A DNA stretch of 64,000 nucleotides from Hyalella azteca (GCF_000764305.2 NW_025930760.1:109953-173952); one strand, 5' to 3'. Positions 1-10,985 are shown, numbered from the stretch's first letter. The notes: generated by a model not told the origin, from the sequence alone. Translations and numbers: made by a program.

Positions 1-61
1 GATTTGCCCTCCTTTTAATGCTGGCATATAAGGTTTCTGCTGCGTTTTTTGCACGGTGACA

Positions 62-337
62 TTACCATATCCTCGCCTGACGGGAGCAACACCAGCCGAC
101 AGACGAACGTCTCGTGCAGTGCAGTGATCGTCTGCTGGCATTCCCAGCACAGGCGGCAGGCGGGTCTTCACCATCGCCTGCGACGGATGAGTAAACGAGC
201 GGGCGCTGTTGCCGGGCCGACATATTTTGGCGGCGGCCGTCGGGGCGTCGGAGGTCGGGCGCTGCTGCTGCGGCGAGACCTTCACGCACGCTCTGCTGGC
301 ATCGCTGCTGCTGTTGCTGCGCCTGTTGCCCGTACAC
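62..337 (-). other. GC-rich, CAG-rich block; possible exon remnant
   Basis: This stretch is much richer in G and C than its surroundings, and at least two minus-strand frames stay open through it; one begins with a glutamine-rich run. The same composition marks the better-supported exons of gene U further right on the same strand, so it may be a downstream exon or 3' part of that gene. I could not choose a frame or splice sites with confidence and recognise no domain. It is listed so that the block is not taken for empty DNA. Confidence 0.2.
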
Positions 338-351
338 TGAGATCAGTGAGA

Positions 352-660
352 TGGGAATTAGAAATAGAATAGGAAATAGAAATATAATTAGAATAGAATC
401 GAATAGAATAGATTAAAATATAAAATAATATAATATAATATAACAGATTAGAATAGAATAGAATAAGAAATATAAAAAAATAGAATACAATAGAATAGAA
501 TAGAAGTGTAGGCGCTGAAGAAATAGGCCCATGGCCTGTTGCCTATTCTTGAACTTTTCGTGACTTGATTCACAAGGGATCCGGCCTTTGGAACCCGATC
601 TTTCCATAACTGACGATTGATTGAGATAGCTGCTGGACTTATTCTTAAACTAGTCAATGA
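352..660 (-). mobile_element. LINE 3' end with pentanucleotide tail
   Basis: Read on the minus strand, 660 to about 500 matches the ends of other copies in this window (8640-8730, 38150-38285, 41700-41775), sharing a core near TTTTCGTGACTTG on the plus strand. It is followed on the minus strand by an ATTCT/ATTAT-type microsatellite from about 500 down to 352. CR1/L2-like LINEs commonly carry short 3' tandem tails, and a longer copy at 8640-9120 encodes a reverse-transcriptase C terminus, so this is read as a heavily 5'-truncated LINE insertion. Confidence 0.6.
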
Positions 661-998
661 ATTCATATATCATTTTATATGCTTATCAGTAAATACGGTA
701 AATTGAACGCTGTTTAGTAGAGTTTACAGAATTATTTTCAGTGTAATCTGTCATAAGCATTACCTTGCCATGAATACGAGAACCTGTACCTATATTCATT
801 TTCAGACCTATTCAATATACATGAAATTTGTATCAGTAAGACCTGCAATACCTGCAGACGCAGCGTCCCTGTAAGACCTGCAATACCTGCAGACGCAGCG
901 CCTCTGTAAGACCTGTAGAGAAGACTTGCAGGTCACCAACGGGCGGGAGAGCGTCGAGTGCATTCGTCATCACAGCGGCGACCTGTAGTGGACCAGCA
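661..998. other. Intergenic, with a short 40-bp direct repeat
   Basis: No gene is visible. Around 839-915 a unit of about 40 bp beginning AGACCTGCAATACCTGCAG occurs twice in tandem with a partial third start. It lies just left of the large 17-19 bp minisatellite. Confidence 0.4.
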
Positions 999-1365
999 AC
1001 CTGTTATCTTGATAACAACCTGTTATCTTGACAACAACCTGTTATCTTGACAACAAACTGTTATCTTAACAACACCCTGTTATCTTGACACCCAGTTATC
1101 TTGACACCTGTTATCTTGACACCCAGTTATCTTGACAACAACTTGTTATCTTGACAACAACCTGTTATCTTTACAACAGCCTGTTGTCTTGACAACAACC
1201 TGTTGTCTTGATAACAACCTGTTATCTTGACACCCTGTTATCTTGACAACAACTTGTTATCTTGACAACAACCTGTTATCTTGACAACAACCTGTTATCT
1301 TGACAACACCCTGTTATCTTGACAACAACCTGTTATCTTGACAACACCCTGTTATCTTGACACCC
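999..1365. repeat. Minisatellite array 1, unit about 17-19 bp
   Basis: Tandem copies of a unit close to CCTGTTATCTTGACAACAA. Variants lack the CAACA part or carry TGTC for TATC. It is the first of two arrays of the same unit; the second is at 2293-3165, and the sequence following each array is also related. Confidence 0.95.
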
Positions 1366-1765
1366 TCCGTTGAACAAATACTTCCACCTCGGTTTTCAAA
1401 ATATCTAGTTTATTACTGAAGCCTATTCGGAAATCAAAAATATCATTCCTCATTCAAAACCCTTCATCAATACAACTGTGTTTAAATCACTTTAACGTCT
1501 TAACCTCAGTCGTTCATATGCAACTTCACAAAATATTTCGGCTAACATTTAGCATACTGCAATCATGCAACAATTTCGGGCATTCCACTACATTACCTGA
1601 GTCAATACATTATAAGAGCATTGATGACTTCTCATTAACAATTTTCATGTTATTGTGATGATGATTTTGCCAGTATTTTAGTCTGGATAATAAGTCTGGA
1701 TAATATAATAAGTATTTTAATCTGTATAATTCCAAATGCAACAGTATGGTTATAACAGACCACAC

Positions 1766-1851
1766 CTGGGGATCGGGGTTGTCTCCGGGCGGGGGAAGAA
1801 CCTGGGGCAGCCAGAGCTCCCTGGGCACCAGACAGCTCATCGCTAACACCC
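1766..1851 (-). CDS. Exon-like 86-bp block, copy 1 (gene U candidate)
   Basis: On the minus strand an AG acceptor precedes this GC-rich block and a GTGTGG donor follows it. With a phase-1 start it reads GVLAMSCLVPRELWLPQV and then a proline-rich end. It is identical to 3560-3645 while the DNA around the copies has diverged, which argues that the sequence is under constraint. It lies downstream of the gene U exons on the same strand, and its phase fits an upstream exon ending in phase 1 (as 7041-7154 does), so it is offered as a further gene U exon. No domain recognised; a second frame is also open. Confidence 0.4.
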
Positions 1852-2292
1852 CTGCCCGGTGATGAATTATCTGGTATAACTTCAACCACCATCAAACTTG
1901 AGCTACAACGCACAAACATACTTATTTATTGAGTAATAAACCAAAAATATTAGACCTTTTTCATTGAGCCATAAAGCAAAAATATTAGACCCTTTTGGAA
2001 CTCAGCAAAAAAATCTTCTTTCAGCTCATGTTTCTAATATAGCCACTTAGATTTTAATGGCATTTCAATAGCCTAATACGGCAAGAGGCCAATATTTCAA
2101 AATATAAACCTTATAGCAATCTAACCATTGGAACTTTCGCAGGATTTTCTACCCAGAAAATTCTACATCGACCCACCAAACTCAACCGTAAGCTAAGCTT
2201 AAGAACTTGTTTTCAACAATGAAAAAAGACGGGAAAATATGTGATATTTTGGGGCCGTATGAAGATTCAGACAAACGCGACCTCGCAGATAT

Positions 2293-3165
2293 GACCTGTT
2301 ATCTTGACACCCTGTTATCTTGACAACACCCTGTTATCTTGACAACACCCTGTTATCTTGACAACAACCTGTTATCTTGACAACAACTTGTTATCTTGAC
2401 AACAATCTGTTATCTTGACAACAACCTGTTATCTTAACAACACCCTGTTATCTTGACATCACCCTGTTATCTTGACACCCTGTTATCTTGACATCACTCT
2501 GTTATCTTGACAACAACCTGTTATCTTGACAACAACCTGTTATCTTGACAGCAACCTGTTATCTTAACAACACTCTGTTATCTTGACAACACCCTGTTAT
2601 CTTGACACCCTGTTATCTTGACAACACTCTGTTATCTTGACAACAACCTGTTATCTTGACAACAGCCTGTTATCTTGACATTAAACTGTTGTCTTGACAA
2701 CAGCCTGTTATCTTGACAACACCAAGTTATCTTGACAACAGCCTGTTATCTTGACAACACCAAGTTATCTTGACAACAGGCTGTTATCTTGAAAACAACC
2801 TGTTAATTTGACAACACCCTGTTATCTTAACAGCAGCCTGTTATCTTGACAACAACCCGTTATCTTGACACCCTGTTATCATGAAAACAAACAACCTGTT
2901 ATCTTGACAACAGCCTGTTATCTTGACAACACCCTGTTATCTTGACAACAACCTGTTATCTTGACAACACCCTGTTATCTTGACAACAACCAGTTATCTT
3001 GACAACCTGTTATCTTGACAACAACCAGTTATCTTGACAACCTGTTATCTTGACAACAACCAGTTATCTTGACAACCTGTTATCTTGACAACAACCTGTT
3101 ATCTTGACAACCTGTTATCTTGACAACCTGTTATCTTGACAACAACCTCTTATCTAGACGTCACC
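2293..3165. repeat. Minisatellite array 2, unit about 17-19 bp
   Basis: A longer array of the same CCTGTTATCTTGACAACAA-type unit, with several higher-order runs (for example alternating full and short units near 2990-3130). Degenerate units are frequent, so the array is not freshly expanded. Confidence 0.95.
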
Positions 3166-3559
3166 AGTTAAATAAACCTATCCACATCCGCTTTCAAAAC
3201 ATTTCGTTATTAACGAAGTTTATTCGGAAATCAAAAATATCATTCTCATTCGAAACTATTCATTAACACAATTGTGTTTAGATCTCGTTAACGTCTTGAC
3301 CTCAGTCCTTCATAACCAACTTCACAATATTCCGACTAACATTTCACTTACTGCAATCATGGAATCAATTTCGTGCATTCCACTGTATCACCTGAATCTA
3401 TATACGTATATGTAACAGCATTGATGACTTCTCATTAACAATTTTCATGTTATTGTGATGATGATTTTACCAGTATTTTAGTCTGGATAATATAATAAGT
3501 ATTTTATTCTGGATAAGTTAGTCTGGATGCAATAGTATGGGTACAACAGGGCACGACAC

Positions 3560-3645
3560 CTGGGGATCGGGGTTGTCTCCGGGCGGGGGAAGAACCTGGG
3601 GCAGCCAGAGCTCCCTGGGCACCAGACAGCTCATCGCTAACACCC
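3560..3645 (-). CDS. Exon-like 86-bp block, copy 2 (gene U candidate)
   Basis: Second copy of the block at 1766-1851, identical base for base with the same splice-like ends (donor GTGTCG here). Because 86 is not a multiple of three, including both copies in one mRNA would change the frame, so at most one would be used. Same uncertainty about identity as copy 1. Confidence 0.4.
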
Positions 3646-4516
3646 CTGCCCGGTAATGAATTGTTTGGTATAACTTCAACGGCCAACGAACTTGAGCTAC
3701 AACACATAAACATACTTACTTATTGAGCCATAAACCAAAAATATTAGCCTTTTGATTGAGCCGTAAACCATAAATATTAGACCCTTTTGGAATTCCGTAA
3801 AAAAAACTTCATTCGGCTCATGTTTCTAATATCGATACTTAAATTCTAATGGCATTTCAATAGCCTAATACGGCAACAGGCCAATATTTCAAAATATAAA
3901 CATTAGAGTGACGTAACCATTGGAACTTCCGCAGGATTTTCTACCCAGAAAATCGCGGAACCAAGGGCACCTGCCTCTACATCGACCCACCAAACTGAGC
4001 CGTAAGTTAAGAACTTGTTTTCAACAATGAAATGGACGGGAAAATTTGTGATATTTTGGGGGCCGTATGAGGGTTCAAACATACGCAACCTCGCAGCGAT
4101 GTCATCCTGCATGTAGCCGTCTTATCAAAACTAAACATAGCGTCCGATATTTCGTAAACATTTCGTTTCGAGGTAAACATAGCGTCTGATATTTCGTCTG
4201 TGATTGATGGGTTTAGCTTGAAATGCAATCAGTGATTGGCTAAAAGAGTTACAAACTCGAAAATATTTTTTTATGGTACCTCCCCTATAGACACCAAGGA
4301 AGTCGGAAGTCTAGAATTAGAGAGTTCCTCGAAACATAGAACAGTACAAACATGTGAAGTGCACCACGCACCATGCAGGGCACCACACATCATACAGGGC
4401 TCACCACACAAACTAACACCCTGACGTATACATGACACACCATGAGGGGCGGGGTATAGCACCACCCGAGGGGTGATGGACACCCCGGTGTGTGGTGTGT
4501 GGTGCAGCGTACACAC

Positions 4517-4564
4517 CAGCGCCTCGTCTCTCTCCTGCAGGCTGTGGTGCAGCGCCCGCACCAT
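4517..4564 (-). CDS. Possible small exon, MVRALHHSLQERDEAL
   Basis: A 48-bp minus-strand segment preceded by GTGCAG and followed by GTGTGT. Its helical-looking peptide and GC content resemble the gene U exons. The phase cannot be checked against a neighbour, and the surrounding frame stays open into a histidine- and threonine-rich stretch that looks like low-complexity GT/CA sequence, so the assignment is weak. Confidence 0.25.
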
Positions 4565-4607
4565 CTGCACGCACCATCACGTACCTCATCACTCAGCTAG
4601 ACGTTGT

Positions 4608-4906
4608 CAGCTCATGCAGTAAATAAAGCGAGTATATAATATGTAATAATATATTATTACCTTGGATAATAAAAGATTATTTATACTAAAAACGCAGCAA
4701 AGTCAGAATTATTTAATGTTAATTTAAGGCTTTTAAGCATCACTCGATCAGTAAGAAGCAGTCAGCTCAGGCAGTGAACAAAGCGAGTAATATATTATAT
4801 ATATATAATAATATATTATATATGTAATATATTATTAAATAAATAATATATTATTACCTCTAATAATAAAATATAATTTACACTAATAACGCAGCAAAGT
4901 CAGAAT
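4608..4906. repeat. Direct duplication with AT palindromes
   Basis: The sequence from GTCAGCTCATGCAG (4608) to AACGCAGCAAAGTCAGAAT (4710) recurs at 4761-4906 with an expanded TA-rich middle. The middle (about 4790-4860) consists of nested TAATATATTA palindromes able to form a long hairpin. Confidence 0.7.
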
Positions 4907-4909
4907 CTG

Positions 4910-6500
4910 GGAAATCCCACACCGAGCACCACAGCACCGTAGTGTCCGTGTTGAAGATAATGGCTGATTCCTGCAATACTCGTGTGTTCAACGTCTAAAA
5001 GAAGCATATCTATGACCATCTAGTCTTATATTGAGCTATTATTATCTCTTTTATATTTGAAGCATACAACGACCTCAGCCGCAACACGGAACTGAGGTTC
5101 TCCAAAATTTCTGCATCAAATTTTCTATTATTTCCATGGATAATTTTTAGTTCTTGAACCAATACCAGGTGAATGTTGGCTAGCGTACAACAGGGACTAA
5201 CTACCCTAATTCCAGCTACCAAGCCTTAACCTGCTTCTGATAAACAAAACGGCAAAGTAGTAATAAAAGTCTAATATTTATCAAGCATTAAACTAAACCT
5301 TAATTACAAGGCCGCTAACTTGCGAAGCTTATTCAGGCGCTGCCAACGCTTCCGATGCTAACCTAAAATGGAACTTCATTGTCACAGGAAACGAGGAAAT
5401 TTTTATAATACTTTAATAGACAAGTGTAGTGACCAAAATTTTATGCCCACCTGACGCAACAGAATTATGTAACATCTGCCAATAAGCGTGCGGAACGCGT
5501 TGAAAGCAAGTGAAGCACAAACGGAACACAACCATATAGCAGCCACGAAATTTAATCAATTTGACCACAAACTCTTCTCCAGGTAGGCCAAAAATGCATC
5601 ATCATAAGAGGATGCTATATTCAATTATAATAAATTCAGACCAGTTCTTACGATGCTTTTGTAACATAATTCATTTGCTGATTTTAATAATGGGAGAAAC
5701 TAAATAATACGAGCTACAGCAAAGATTAAGAAATCATATATAGTTCATCTAATACAGAATTGCACTATCGTTCTTACACTCAAGTACTCGAAGAGAACAT
5801 TCGAGATCAAGGTGGCCGTCGTGTACCTTCACGTAGACTAACTATCATTAATTACTCCATACATTGGAGAATATAAAACAAATATTGAAGAGAACCACTA
5901 CAAGGACATCGCTAAGCTAATTGACCAACGTGCGACAGAGATAGAGGCGGTTACTAAGCAGAGTGTCCTTAGCATGCGTCGAGAAAAGTCGCAAATGCGC
6001 CGTGCGCACTCGCAGTGACACGTATACATTACACGTCATGCTTATCAGGAGATACTGTCACGAACAGCTGATAATGCACCCGATCAGGCTGGACCAATCA
6101 GAGGCCTTGTAAGCAATCTATGATCAGCTGTTACGGCAATATACAATACACTATATATTATAGTCGTTGTCGCGAGGTTGTCGGGGTGACAGGATGTTAC
6201 TGAATTTTCTCAATTAGAAAGCACGACATGGAAACGCTCATTTGATGACAGCTAACTTCTTTTCGGTTTTTGAATTTATTTCATCATGAGATTTCGAGGA
6301 ATCGCCCGTTTTATGTGATAATTAATACTTGAATCAGATCAGAATCGTCACAAAAATTTCGAAGTCGTACAAGATACGTGAATTATTGCGCAAATTTTTA
6401 GCTGATTTATAACATTAGTAATAGAAACTAATGAAGATAAAGAAAGCATCAAACAAAGATTGCAAATGAAGTGGTTTTAGATATGACGCCAAATTTTGAA
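4910..6500. other. Non-coding stretch, nothing recognised
   Basis: AT-rich DNA with stop codons in all frames. No exon, repeat array or transposon recognised. If gene U runs through it, this is intron. Confidence 0.4.
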
Positions 6501-6599
6501 AATTGAAGTTGGAAACATCACCATAAATGTTGCCTAAACTATTTATAAATACGATGTATTTAAATGCTGCAAACATGGTCGGTAAATGCTGCAAGTTAT

Positions 6600-6790
6600 A
6601 CCTGTTCGTTGTGCTCGTGCTGCTCGTACGTGAGGCATGCAGCAGCAGTGGGCAGCACGTGCAGCAAGGGACCGCAGCACCACGCAGGACTCATGCTGCT
6701 CAGCGGCACTCGTGCAGCAGCTGTAGCTCTGCAGCACTGCACGCTGCCTCCTGCAGCATAGAGCCTGGCTGTCTCAACGCAGTAATTGCG
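6600..6790 (-). other. CTG/CAG-rich island, possible exon
   Basis: A GC-rich block of CTGCAG-type repeats, open on both strands. A minus-strand AG acceptor near 6774 would continue gene U in phase from 7041-7154, but several alternative acceptors exist and repeat composition alone could keep the frames open. No domain recognised. Confidence 0.2.
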
Positions 6791-7040
6791 ATGTAACCAT
6801 ATAACTTTATAAATATCTTTACACCTGCAGAATATTTAAAATATAAGCCTTTTAGATGTAAATATAAATAAATATAAAGACTGTTAATGATATGACAGTT
6901 AATGACATTACAGTTAACACTGTTACATTACATACAATACATGTAACTGTAATGTATGACAGTTAATGCCATGACAGCTAATAACACGACAGCTAATAAC
7001 TGTCGTGTCACAATAAGATCACTAGTGCAGCCGACGTTAC

Positions 7041-7154
7041 CGCCAGCACTGGTAAGCGTCGTGCGTGTGGAGCAGACGAAGAAGCTGAAGCGCGCGTGAA
7101 GCTTGGCAGGCAGCAGCGCCGTGTTGATGCTCGTCTCTAGCACGTCCAGCAGAA
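7041..7154 (-). CDS. Gene U exon e
   Basis: A 114-bp minus-strand exon between GAGCAG (acceptor) and GTAACG (donor). It encodes LLDVLETSINTALLPAKL, then HARFSFFVCSTRTTLTSAG, an amphipathic helix followed by a strand-like segment. It enters with two bases completing a split codon, which is what the donor of exon d (8032-8242, ending in phase 1) requires. That agreement is the main reason to join them. No family recognised. It ends in phase 1, so the next exon must begin with two bases. Confidence 0.55.
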
Positions 7155-7295
7155 CTGCTCGCACCAGACAAGTACTCCAGTCACTTGTCTCATCGCTTAT
7201 TTCTGATGACTTGGTCAAGTTTTATGTCTACAGCCTCTAACAGCTTATAAACTATTATTAATAAAATACTTAAAAAAAAACTTTTTAAAAAACCA

Positions 7296-7402
7296 CGTTT
7301 TTCTTGTGGACTAAAAAGTAGAAAATAAATTATGGCTCGCCCCAAAAAACGTGTGTCGGGCAGATTTATTTATTTTCTACTTTTTAGTCCACAAGAAAAA
7401 CG
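7296..7402. repeat. Perfect 35-bp inverted repeat (hairpin element)
   Basis: The arms at 7296-7330 and 7368-7402 are exact reverse complements (left arm begins CGTTTTTCTTGTGGACTAAA), separated by a 37-bp GC-richer loop. The exact match suggests a young foldback/MITE-like insertion. It lies between gene U exons e and d, so it would be intronic. Confidence 0.85.
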
Positions 7403-8031
7403 ATTAAGACTTGATTAAGTATGACTTGACGTACGTATCGATGATACGCAGCGTTAGCGCCAGCTCGTCTATAACGTGAGCGCCCGCACGTCATACTATA
7501 TATATACTTTACTCACTTAAAATAATTTAGGTCTCTAATTTCAGATCTCTAGAACAATCAGAAGTGGGCTAATTTTCGATGTCAATGTTAACAACAAACA
7601 AACAAACACGAAGCTAAGCTAAGAAAAACGTGTTAAAAACAATCAAACAATTGGCCATCAACAATGAAATAAATCATTCACACATTTATACTATTTACTA
7701 CTGTTATAACTTATAAGTTATAAATAATGAAGTTATAATAATAAATAATAAAGTACGTAGTTAACGGAAATTATTGTATTCACTATTTAATAATGATATT
7801 TTTGCGAGAAATAGTCTTGCAATTTAACGCAATAATAAACTTTAATTTGCTTCGATTTATGTTGAAATTGACCATATATAGGGAAGCAGCCCGATAAACA
7901 AAGAAACAAGTTTTCAGAATACCCCTGAACGAATCAGGTCGGGGTGAAACAGAGTCACATCGGTGAGACATCGGTGAAACATCGGTGACATATGTCCCCT
8001 TATTTCGTATTTGATAAACTAGCTGGCTTAC

Positions 8032-8242
8032 GCTGAGGCTGGTCGTGCAGTTGGTTCTGGTCGTGCAGCCGGTGCTGGTCGTGCAGCTGGTGCTGGTCGT
8101 GCAGCTGGTTCTGTTCGTGCAGCTGGTGCTGATCGTGCAGCTGATGCTGATCGTGCAGCTGGTGCTGATCGTGCAGCTGATGCTGATCGTGCAGCTGGAG
8201 CGTAAGGTGAGGCTCGGCTCCTGCAGCCTCCGCGAGCCACGC
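8032..8242 (-). CDS. Gene U exon d with 18-bp coding repeat
   Basis: A 211-bp minus-strand exon: acceptor CGCGCAG before [16 protein letters not shown], then nine copies of a six-residue unit LHDQHQ (variants HEQN, HDQP), then donor GTAAGC. It starts in phase 0, matching exon c, and ends in phase 1, matching exon e. The second copy of this exon (21647-21803) has the same protein start with synonymous changes but only six repeat units, so the 18-bp coding repeat varies in number without breaking the frame. The repeat should be a soluble, His/Gln-rich flexible stretch. Function unknown. Confidence 0.6.
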
Positions 8243-8639
8243 CTGCGCGACGCAGTAAAGCAACACGTCATTCTATCACATCACACTATTGAACACAAAT
8301 TTCTGCGATACAATAATTATGTACGAAGGGGCTTTCTAAAAATAACATTTAGAACGGCTTACAAATCTGTCCTTTTATGTATCGGTTCTTTGATGGATCC
8401 AAGTATGATTTCGTTCGATTTACTGGGTTAAGGGATCTCGTAATAGGAATTTAAATACAACCAAAGTATGGCAGAATAACGCATTAAATAATAACATTAA
8501 AGAACGATCAATACAGTCATAGCAACATGGAATTACTGCTCTTGTAGCAGGATACAAAAACGTCAAAACGGCCACGACTACTTCGAGGTATCGATACGGT
8601 ACCTTGGAAGAAAGCGTATCATAGTGATATCGGCGCGGA

Positions 8640-9120
8640 AGAATAATCCTGATGTGGCCTGTCGCCGATCCTTGTACTTTTCGTGACTTGTTCACAGGAG
8701 ATCTAAAATCAGGTCCTTCGACCAAATCTTTTCCAAGCTGACGATAGTTTGATATAATTACTAGACTTCCACTGGGTTCGACATTGTGCTAGGCATTTCA
8801 AGTCTGAACATACATATATACATATCTCCATAGCTTCGTCTAGTCTGTTCGTGAACGCGTTTGTACTCGGAGCGTCAACGATGTAATCGGGGAGGCTGTG
8901 CCACATGCCGGTGATTCGAAGCGAGAAGAAATGTTGTCGCGTCGAGGAGTTGAAACGCGATTTTTTAGTTTATAGCCGTGGCCCCTGGTGTTGGTTCTTG
9001 TTTCAACAGGAAAGCAGAATATTGTTCGTGTTATTGAATTGATGCTCGAGTTGAAGTGTCTTAGTTACCATTAGGTTTTCAATTCACAGACGACATATAA
9101 TACTCGTGCCTGTCTTTAAA
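8640..9120 (-). mobile_element. CR1/L2/jockey-like LINE, 3' fragment
   Basis: On the minus strand the conserved end of a LINE reverse-transcriptase protein is visible: HFFSLRITGMWHSLPDYIV, then a DAPSTNAFTNRLD block, matching the well-known 'NFFS.R....WN.LP..VV.A.S...FK..LD' ending of this superfamily. A frameshift near 8950 separates it from an upstream RGHGYKLKNR-type stretch, so it is dead. The 3' end (8640-8730) is the sequence shared with the other LINE ends in this window. In the paralogous copy (22400-22620) most of the element is deleted. Confidence 0.75.
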
Positions 9121-10157
9121 ACAATCTTCCTAATGCTGCTTACGGATGAAATTGAATTGGTGCACTTTGACTAACACATTTGTGCCTCGTGACAAGTAAT
9201 TTAGGACACGTGACAAGTAATTAGCAGCGCTCCAAGTGTATTGCTTGTAGATTCATCATTTGATTAGCAATAAAAGAAAGACAACAAAAGAGAGATATTG
9301 AAACTTTATGAAGTGGACTGGAAACCGCCAGTCCACGAGTGCTCTGTTACACTAAATGTAAAAGAGGATTAATCCACATGAGAGCTCATGGCTTCTAGCG
9401 CCTCAACATTTCTCGTGGTTCTCATTGAATGAAGTCTTTCTCTACCGCCACACCTCAAATGCTCCAACACCTCCTTTCATCCAGAAGCGTCTAATCGTTT
9501 TTACTCTGCCGAATTAGTGAATGCGAAGTTAAAATTGCTAAATTTTCTCCAAACATTTTCACTTTGAGTTATCCTTATCTATTTAATTCAATATCTACAC
9601 TTAATTTTCATTATATTTTCTCAGATGCATGATGGTATCAACAGCTGGAAAAATTTATGGGGACCAATAGCGACCAATTACAGGCAAGCAATCCGAAGTC
9701 ATGATGACTTCCTAACTTATAAAAAAATCATTAGTGTGATCGACGGCACCTACAAATAAAAATAGTCAGTACAATTTTTCAAGTGCTATCAGTTTTCATC
9801 TCAAATGGGTATCTTATCAGCGGCATTGAATTTGCAAGCATTTCTAATATGTCCATGAGAGCATCAAAAATATTTTACTACTCCGCTCTACTTATTTTCA
9901 GCCACAGTTGGCCAGCTTCTCTGTTTTCATGTTAAATCAGAAACAACGGCAACTTAAATCTTGCCATAAACAACAGGCAATTTCAAACTTGAATACTTCA
10001 TGTCAACTCAAGTTTATACGAAGTTTCGCCATTCACATCGCAGATCAAATTTAACAAATTGATCCACGAAATAAAGTTATTATGATTACGTACACTCACT
10101 ATACTAAATGGGTCTAGCTGTTCAAATAATGACAAAATGACACATTAAAATGACCCA
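9121..10157. other. Non-coding stretch, absent from the paralogous copy
   Basis: No gene or repeat recognised. Together with the TTAA element to its right this stretch is missing from the second gene U copy, where sequence equivalent to 9119 joins directly to sequence equivalent to 10541. Confidence 0.5.
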
Positions 10158-10543
10158 TTAACACATTGACTCTGATTCCTTTATCTTGTAGTATTATTTC
10201 ATTTTTTGCACTACATGTTATGAAACAGGTTTGCCAGACGGTATTTTTTTCGCGGACATATTTCGCGATTTAGTTTTTTCAAATGCGCTGGACGGCTAAA
10301 ATTAATGATAGGGGTACTTTCCAATGAAATTCGATAAGCTGCAAAAAAATGGCATTTTTACACCGGAACCTACATATACAGTATACTAGTACATATTGAA
10401 TTATAGGCCTTTTTTTGCTTTTTTTCGTTCGCTGAATTGCCAGTTTTTTAGGCCATATGGCAATCCTGAATTATGCACCCCTACATCCTTGAGAAATGCA
10501 CTTCGTGGTACGCATATGTGCCACTTTGGAGTCAACGTGTTAA
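10158..10543. mobile_element. TTAA-flanked short element, copy 1 (piggyBac/Looper-type MITE)
   Basis: It begins TTAACACATTGACTC and ends GAGTCAACGTGTTAA: inverted ends bounded by TTAA, the target duplicated by piggyBac-superfamily transposons. The interior has no coding capacity. A second copy in reverse orientation is at 61359-61734, sharing CGTGGTACGCATATG-like and ATAGGGGTACTT-like internal sequence. The family assignment rests on TTAA and end structure only. Confidence 0.7.
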
Positions 10544-10606
10544 ATGCGCAATAAGTGCACTGCTAATCGGACAAAGAGCCACTATTTTCTTTGAGTGTGC
10601 AGACAC

Positions 10607-10849
10607 ATTAGTGAAACATCGGTGACACATCGGTGACACATCGGTGAAACATCGGTGAAACATCGGTGAAACATCGATAACACATCGATGACACATCGGT
10701 GACACATCGGTGCCACATCGGTGAAACATCGGTGACACATCGGTGAAACATCGGTGGAACATCGGTGATACATCGATGACACATCGGTGAAACATCGGTG
10801 ACACATCGGTGAAACATCGGTGGAACATCGGTGATACATCGATGACCCA
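10607..10849. repeat. 11-bp minisatellite at an exon donor
   Basis: About 22 copies of an 11-bp unit ACATCGGTGAA/ACATCGGTGAC. On the minus strand it starts directly after the donor of gene U exon c, so the intron begins GTGGGTC and runs straight into the array. The same unit occurs in short runs at 7955-7990, 21570-21600 and 22680-22720. Confidence 0.95.
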
Positions 10850-10850
10850 C

Positions 10851-10985
10851 CTTGAAGAGCAGCGTGAGGCGCTGCGAGTCCCCCGCGACCACGACGCACG
10901 TGACCAGCGACCCCGCGGGACCTTCCACAGGGTCCACGGGGGCGGCGGCGCCCCCTCCCCCACCGCGGGGCACGATCTGCACCAC
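10851..10985 (-). CDS. Gene U exon c
   Basis: A 135-bp, very GC-rich minus-strand exon in phase 0 at both ends. The acceptor CACAG precedes [12 protein letters not shown], then an Ala/Pro linker, then [20 protein letters not shown], followed by donor GTGGGT. Strand-like hydrophobic segments flank a glycine-rich loop. The paralogous exon at 22730-22864 encodes the same 45 residues with at least six synonymous changes and none that alter the protein. This is strong evidence that the frame and strand are right. Minisatellites abut it on both sides. No family recognised. Confidence 0.65.

Larger units (their letters stand above)
1370..4120. repeat. Tandemly duplicated unit: array plus about 920-bp flank
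   Basis: The sequence after array 1 (1370-2290) and after array 2 (3166-4120) is homologous along its whole length: both contain GGAAATCAAAAATATCATT, the GC-rich 86-bp block, and the same end near ACCTCGCAG. The whole module (minisatellite followed by flank) therefore exists as two tandem copies. The flanks differ by many substitutions and small indels, including about 30 extra bases near 3950 in the second, but the 86-bp block is identical. Confidence 0.85.

Noticed and set aside
999..3165. CRISPR array
   Set aside because: Units are 17-19 bp, directly adjacent with no unique spacers, in an animal genome; an ordinary minisatellite.
6527..6796. Secreted Cys-rich peptide (hydrophobic start LYLFVVLVLLV)
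   Set aside because: The frame lies over a CTG/CAG-rich island open on both strands; no splice or expression support and the hydrophobic run is short.
8045..8431. Plus-strand frame with VLVVQL repeats resembling membrane helices
   Set aside because: Antisense of the LHDQHQ coding repeat. The minus strand has splice sites and synonymous-only changes in the second copy; the plus strand does not.
10532..10985. Long minus-strand frames with HRCFTDVSPM-type repeats
   Set aside because: They arise from the 11-bp minisatellite, which is open in all three frames because 33 bp equals three units; only the exon c part is supported.
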